From: JANXQG01 sp964615095
Lineage (GTDB): Bacteria; Planctomycetota; Planctomycetia; Pirellulales; Thermoguttaceae
Reading direction: 5' to 3'
NCBI GenBank assembly: GCA_964615095.1
Contig: CAZTPX010000031.1
Location: 9,410-73,409 of the forward strand
Length of the DNA: 64,000 nucleotides
Shown here: piece by piece, positions 60,009 through 64,000 of the stretch
Numbering within the stretch: the first letter of the stretch is position 1
How the letters are laid out: every line of letters begins with the position of its first letter
The notes under the pieces: generated by a model
Database searches by the model: none
Told to the model about the DNA's origin: nothing
What the model saw: the letters and a program-made list of their open reading frames with translations, nothing else
Position numbers and translations under genes: made by a program

Positions 60009-61367
60009 ATGTCTTTTTCCAATCTGGTCAACAATGCCTGCTGCCGACGGCGACGCAGCTTCACTTTGGCCGCCCTACTCCTTATCGCGCTGGTTGGCCA
60101 GGCAGCCTCCGCCGGCGAGAGGCTTGAGAAGCAATTGCTGGAAGCCGCACCTCAGGTTTTAAAGAATCTCCGCGCCAAGGGTTACCACACCATCGGCGTC
60201 CTCAAGTTTCGAGTGTGCGTGAAACCCGGTCCAATCCGAGACAACCGGGGCACGCTCAACCTGCTGATGGCAAAGCGCCTGGAGACCGCGCTCGCGCTGG
60301 CAAATCCTAATACTAGCGGGCAATCCGTGAGGCTTGTGCGAGATGCCAGCTCGGTGGCCGCGACGATCCCGGGGGCGAGCCATCTTTCGGCCAAGGGCCG
60401 CAGGCTCTTGCTTTCGAGGCCCTATCCGCCGTCTTGGGGAGACGAATCCGTGCATGTGGATGCGTTCGTTACCGGGGTGGTAAGCCTTGAACCGAACTTG
60501 CGAACGATGCAAGTGGCCATTTTCGGGTTCGGCACGAACGACCCGGACCTGGCGCCGATGGCAGCGCTGTTCTACGCGGATACGGATGGCATCATCCTGA
60601 ACGAAGTGGGCGAGAGTTTTTCATTGCGGTCGGTGGACGTCGGCGTCGGCCAAACCGATCCGGCGGACGATGCGGCTCGTGTCCGTGCCAAGCCGGAGGA
60701 GGCATTTCCGTTTCGGAATCGGCCGGCCGTAGTACTCAAAGTCCTCTACGACGGCAAGCCGATCAACGTGGAGTTTCGCAATGGCGAGGCCCTTATTCCT
60801 GAGCCCAACCAAGGTCAGGAAGTCATGCTCGTGCTCGAGCGTGTGGATCAATGCGCGGACCGCTTGGCCGCCGTCGTCAAGGTCAACGGCGAAAACACTC
60901 TCTATCGCGAGAGAATTCCTGATGTGGACTGTTCCAAATGGATCTTGAATCCCGGTTGCCAGCCTTTGACTATTCGCGGATTTCAAAAGGAAAAGCAATC
61001 TGCAGCCGATCGCTTTCGTGTCGCCTCGCACAAACAATCGGCCCAAGCGGAAATGGATTACGGGGCCGACGTAGGGCTGATCTCGATGACAGTGTTTCGG
61101 GAACTCCGGACACCGGCGCCGCCCTCGCTTGCCGAGAATGCGGAAGATCTAGCGGCAATTGCCAAGGCGGTATTTCCGAGCAAGCCGCCGAAAGACGGCG
61201 ACGCGTTGAAAAGCCAGATTAGGACCTTGGCTCGAACGAGCACGACCCGCGGAGTCATCCTCAGCGACGGAGTGATCAGCGCTCCCATCGAGTTGATGAC
61301 ATTTGAAGTGGATCCTGCAAATATCATGTCGGCGGTGTTGCGATACTATCAGCCACAATCGAAGTGA
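60009..61367 (+). CDS. Exported protein of unknown function at the end of the CHAT cluster
   Basis: A 452-aa protein with a signal peptide (RRRRSFTLAALLLIALVGQA) and no recognised domain. The first half (ERLEKQLLEAAPQVLKNLRA, GYHTIGVLKFRVCVKPGPIR) resembles periplasmic substrate-sensing proteins that build on a penicillin-like fold only by general character. A start at ATG 60009 is chosen. It ends the ECF/kinase/CHAT series and may be its sensor or substrate, inferred from position. Confidence 0.75.
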   Translation: MSFSNLVNNACCRRRRSFTLAALLLIALVGQAASAGERLEKQLLEAAPQVLKNLRAKGYHTIGVLKFRVCVKPGPIRDNRGTLNLLMAKRLETALALANPNTSGQSVRLVRDASSVAATIPGASHLSAKGRRLLLSRPYPPSWGDESVHVDAFVTGVVSLEPNLRTMQVAIFGFGTNDPDLAPMAALFYADTDGIILNEVGESFSLRSVDVGVGQTDPADDAARVRAKPEEAFPFRNRPAVVLKVLYDGKPINVEFRNGEALIPEPNQGQEVMLVLERVDQCADRLAAVVKVNGENTLYRERIPDVDCSKWILNPGCQPLTIRGFQKEKQSAADRFRVASHKQSAQAEMDYGADVGLISMTVFRELRTPAPPSLAENAEDLAAIAKAVFPSKPPKDGDALKSQIRTLARTSTTRGVILSDGVISAPIELMTFEVDPANIMSAVLRYYQPQSK

Positions 61368-62271
61368 GCAGCGCGGCCGTGGCCGCCCTAGCCAATAGAG
61401 CCAAGAACGAGAAACGCTGCGATGCGCAGCAATCGCCAGCCCGTGCAAACGGGTGGAGATAAGAGTCGCTGCATACCAGACGGCCGCATGACGATGATTT
61501 GCCGCAGCCATCCACGTACGGTGAAGTAGTGCGCCAGACAACGCGGTCGGCGTTGGAGGAACTGACTCGAGTCGGTGCAGAGATCAAGCCACTCTCCATG
61601 CGCAGATCTGTTGCGTCAAATGCTGTTCCTACAGCGCGTCCTTCCGGCAGCCGTGATAATTCTTTGACGGCTGTCGAGCCAGGGGTGGTCGGAGGTTGGT
61701 GAGGAGCTAGCTGGTGGTGTCGGAGGGCATGACCAGCGTCTGCCGGTAGTTCCAGGGCATCCAGTCCCGGCGGTGCGCGGATCAGATGGGGTGGTGGAGC
61801 ATTTCCTTGATTGTGTCGGTCACCCCCACGAATGGCACTAGCTTAAGGAACGCGACTACAATCGGTCGTGGGCGCGTCGGCGGGCCATCACAAGCTGTTG
61901 TATGTTAGCCGAAGGCTCCTCGCTTAGGCTAGTGCCATTCGTCACCACCTGCCATTCGTCACCCCCTCCTCCGCGTGCAACCGGCACGGCCATCGTCAAG
62001 AAGCATGGAAACTGTCATTTTTTCTTGACTGGCAGGCGAGTTGAATCGCAGGATTTTGATAGCCCGCTTAGGACAATTGCGCACGCAGCGGCCCATCCTC
62101 CGCATAGAATAGATATAGGGGGGGATTGTTGAACTGATTGTCAACTGGACACAGCGCCCGTGGCTCTTTCTTTGGGTATTTAGATTGACTGGGAAAGTTA
62201 GGGCAAGTTATACTGGTCGCGTGGCAAGGCGATCGCTTTGATCCAGTCAGATTGGTACGTGGGGTCCCTTG
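61368..62271. other. 904-bp gap with remnants
   Basis: A 14-bp inverted repeat (CGAATGGCACTAGC at 61829-61842 and its complement at 61928-61941) spans about 110 bp. Around 61709-61770 the minus strand reads DWMPWNYRQTLVMPSDTTS before a stop, perhaps a remnant C-terminus. No complete gene was recognised. Confidence 0.45.
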
Positions 62272-63387
62272 ATGAACCTCTTCAGCAAGGTTTCAGCCTT
62301 TGAAAATCCGTGGCAATACACCCATCGGCCGGCTTCGCGTACTGGGTTCGCGCCGCCAATTGGGCGCCGGCCCCCTCTGCCGAAAACATCAACGCTTGCG
62401 TCGCCAGCACGAGCCGAGCCGGCAGTTGATCTTGCCCGACGATCTGAGCAGTTTCGCCAATACGGCAACTTTACGATGGCCTATGCGACCTTGCAGCCGG
62501 GGATGAAGTACTTCGAGACTCACGGCGGGTACTTGGCGTACGACAGTTGTTGGGGCACCACTTTCGTTTTGGGAGACCCGGTGGCCCCGGCAGAAAATCA
62601 CGCGTCTATCCTTGAAGCCTTCCTGTGCAGGTATCCACGTACCTGTTTTTGCCAGATTTCAAAACCGGTCGGCGCCATCCTCGCTCGTTTGGGCTGGTTC
62701 GTAAACGAGTTCGGAGGCGACATCGAACTCGATCTACCCACCTACGATTTTGCCGGGCCGAAGAAGAGCAAGTTGCGGCAGGCCGCCCGCAAGATCCGAC
62801 GTGAGGGTTACATCATCGAGGAGCGCCCTGTCTCGGACGGTGATCGGACGGGACTGGAAGCCCTGTGCTCCTCTTGGCTGGCGACGAAGACCGCCAAGCG
62901 CGAAGCCCGTTTCCTCGTACGTCCGCTGGTGTTCGATGAAGAACCGTGGGTCCGCAAGTTTTATTTGCGGGACCCGCGCGGCTGGGTCGTGTCGTTTGTG
63001 GCCTTCGACCCGATCTACGAAGGAGGGGACTTGATAGGTTACTCGCCAGCCGTCAAACGTCGCTCCGCGGACGCTCCGACAGGAGCGGAAGAAGCCATCA
63101 CCAAGTTCGCGATCGAACGGTTCCGCGCCGAAGGGATGAAGACGCTGCGGCTCGGACTGCTCCCCCTTTACCAGGTCCAGGACTCTGCATTTCGCGAAAC
63201 TTGGCCGCTGAAAAGGCTCTTTCAGTGGCTGTACCGGTACGGCAATCGATCGATTTTCAATTTTCGCGGTCATGCCGACTTCAAGCATCGCTACCGGGGA
63301 AGTCTCAACAAGGTGTACTTTGCAACCTACACGCACTGGAACGCCCTGAATCTGCTCGCCCTCGTGCGGTTATGCCGGTTGTGGTAG
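62272..63387 (+). CDS. DUF2156-family protein (phosphatidylglycerol lysyltransferase C-terminal-like)
   Basis: A 371-aa protein with the two GNAT-like folds of the DUF2156/LPG synthase C-terminal domain: GNFTMAYATLQPGMKYFETH, LAYDSCWGTTFVLGDPVAPA, KLRQAARKIRREGYIIEERP and LRLGLLPLYQVQDSAFRETW. The membrane N-terminal half of full LPG synthases is absent. It may modify lipids or other amines. ATG 62272 is used; the frame also has TTG 62269. Confidence 0.8.
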   Translation: MNLFSKVSAFENPWQYTHRPASRTGFAPPIGRRPPLPKTSTLASPARAEPAVDLARRSEQFRQYGNFTMAYATLQPGMKYFETHGGYLAYDSCWGTTFVLGDPVAPAENHASILEAFLCRYPRTCFCQISKPVGAILARLGWFVNEFGGDIELDLPTYDFAGPKKSKLRQAARKIRREGYIIEERPVSDGDRTGLEALCSSWLATKTAKREARFLVRPLVFDEEPWVRKFYLRDPRGWVVSFVAFDPIYEGGDLIGYSPAVKRRSADAPTGAEEAITKFAIERFRAEGMKTLRLGLLPLYQVQDSAFRETWPLKRLFQWLYRYGNRSIFNFRGHADFKHRYRGSLNKVYFATYTHWNALNLLALVRLCRLW

Positions 63388-63879
63388 CCGCCGCCCTCTG
63401 CGGCAACGTAAAGCGACCGCTTCTTCATCCCAATTGACCTAAATACGGGTTATGCTCTGAGGAGTGTTCCATCTCTGCAGGCAAGCACTCGTCGGCCGGC
63501 CCGACTGCCGTCGCATCAAACGGTACTGCCGAGCAATCTGGGACGGCCGGAAGGTGACCAAGTGAAATGGGCCAATCTCTCGTTCGGAGAAGGGAATCTA
63601 TATTGGCACTGAGGACACGAGGGCCTTTAAGGAGCCTACCGATCCGCAAACTGGGGGCTTTGGCGGTTCGGCTGGGCAGCGATTGTGGGCAGCGGACAAC
63701 TGAATCGCGGTCATGGGCTGGCTTTGATGTTAGATTTCCGTGTAGGTAACTAGGGTGGATGGGCTTTACCGTTATAATAGTAACGAACCGACATGCCCTC
63801 GGAGTGACGGCTTCAGGGCAAGGACCATTCCCTGCTGTTGAGGAGCAACTTTGCCATCCTTGGCGTGTTCCGATAACAA
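63388..63879. other. 492-bp gap
   Basis: No gene recognised. It contains the space before a possible start at 63880. Confidence 0.4.
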
Positions 63880-64000
63880 ATGACTGCAAATCATGCATCT
63901 GAAACGGAAAAAAGCGACCTTGGCAATGGCGATGGCCGGCGGGCTGTGTTGGCGGCGGCCGGACATTGGACCACTTCGCCGGCCGGGGAGGCATCTGGCC
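63880..64000 (+). CDS. Possible N-terminus of a gene cut by the window edge
   Basis: From ATG 63880 the frame is open to the end and reads MTANHASETEKSDLGNGDGR and more, 40 residues. A second frame from 63894 (MHLKRKKATLAMAMAGG) resembles a signal peptide. One of them may be real; I cannot decide. Confidence 0.3.
   Translation, partial: MTANHASETEKSDLGNGDGRRAVLAAAGHWTTSPAGEASG

Overview
The window looks like a chromosomal segment of a GC-rich planctomycete, most likely of the Pirellulales type. The evidence is a BBP7-like outer-membrane barrel protein (44379-45848), many Hanks-type kinases fused to other domains (PP2C, WD40, membrane segments), ECF sigma factors beside kinases, a CHAT protein, secreted SIMPL, IPT and SH3 proteins, and a dense set of long intergenic hairpins. 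The assignment rests on gene content only; no rRNA is present. One tmRNA gene (ssrA) is present and I found no tRNA genes.

Layout. 1-4.9 kb: an accessory region with a degenerate tyrosine recombinase, a truncated acidic-tailed protein and a MarR/iron-sulfur protein pair, ending at the 3' end of ssrA (4893-5250), a classical island integration site. 5.2-9.1 kb: an orphan NarL-type response regulator, MgtC-like protein, YjbQ-like protein and glycerate 2-kinase. 9.1-13.5 kb (minus strand): PII protein, ammonium channel and an amino-acid permease with a repeat-rich inserted loop. 14.1-15.9 kb: a PP2C phosphatase fused to a kinase. 16.2-17.4 kb: a ParD antitoxin, a truncated ParE and a frameshifted TPR gene meeting at a rearrangement junction. 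17.6-23.3 kb (minus strand): six genes in series for a coiled-coil membrane protein, FHA protein, membrane kinase, membrane protein, ECF sigma factor and putative anti-sigma, forming a candidate phospho-signalling system. 23.5-26.4 kb: a CinA-like/nucleotidyltransferase fusion and an HDOD protein with a degenerate GGDEF domain. 26.8-30.3 kb: an exported trypsin-like protease, a pseudoprotease and a thioredoxin-like protein. 30.3-32.1 kb: CYTH and SH3 proteins.

32.5-39.3 kb: a glycosyltransferase followed by a six-gene carbohydrate cluster with two PfkB kinases, a DhnA-type aldolase, a sugar isomerase/epimerase, a uronate-isomerase-like enzyme and an SIS isomerase. 40.1-51.6 kb: mainly housekeeping and envelope genes (SIMPL protein, ThyX, ParA, BBP7, TPR, HDOD, LarB, NnrD, DprA). 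52.4-61.4 kb: a secreted IPT-like protein, then a forward cluster of ECF sigma factor, HC2-zinc-finger/kinase/WD40 receptor, exported CHAT protein and an exported unknown. 62.3-63.4 kb: a DUF2156-like protein.

The two most system-like regions are the kinase/FHA/sigma operon at 17.6-23.3 kb and the sigma/kinase-WD40/CHAT cluster at 53.2-61.4 kb. The sugar cluster is a third candidate for an uncharacterised pathway. Several repeat families are interspersed, including perfect 25-28 bp inverted repeats and one element flanked by an 11-bp direct repeat. Starts were moved inward from the longest possible reading frame wherever a signal peptide, Shine-Dalgarno sequence or conserved N-terminus argued for it.
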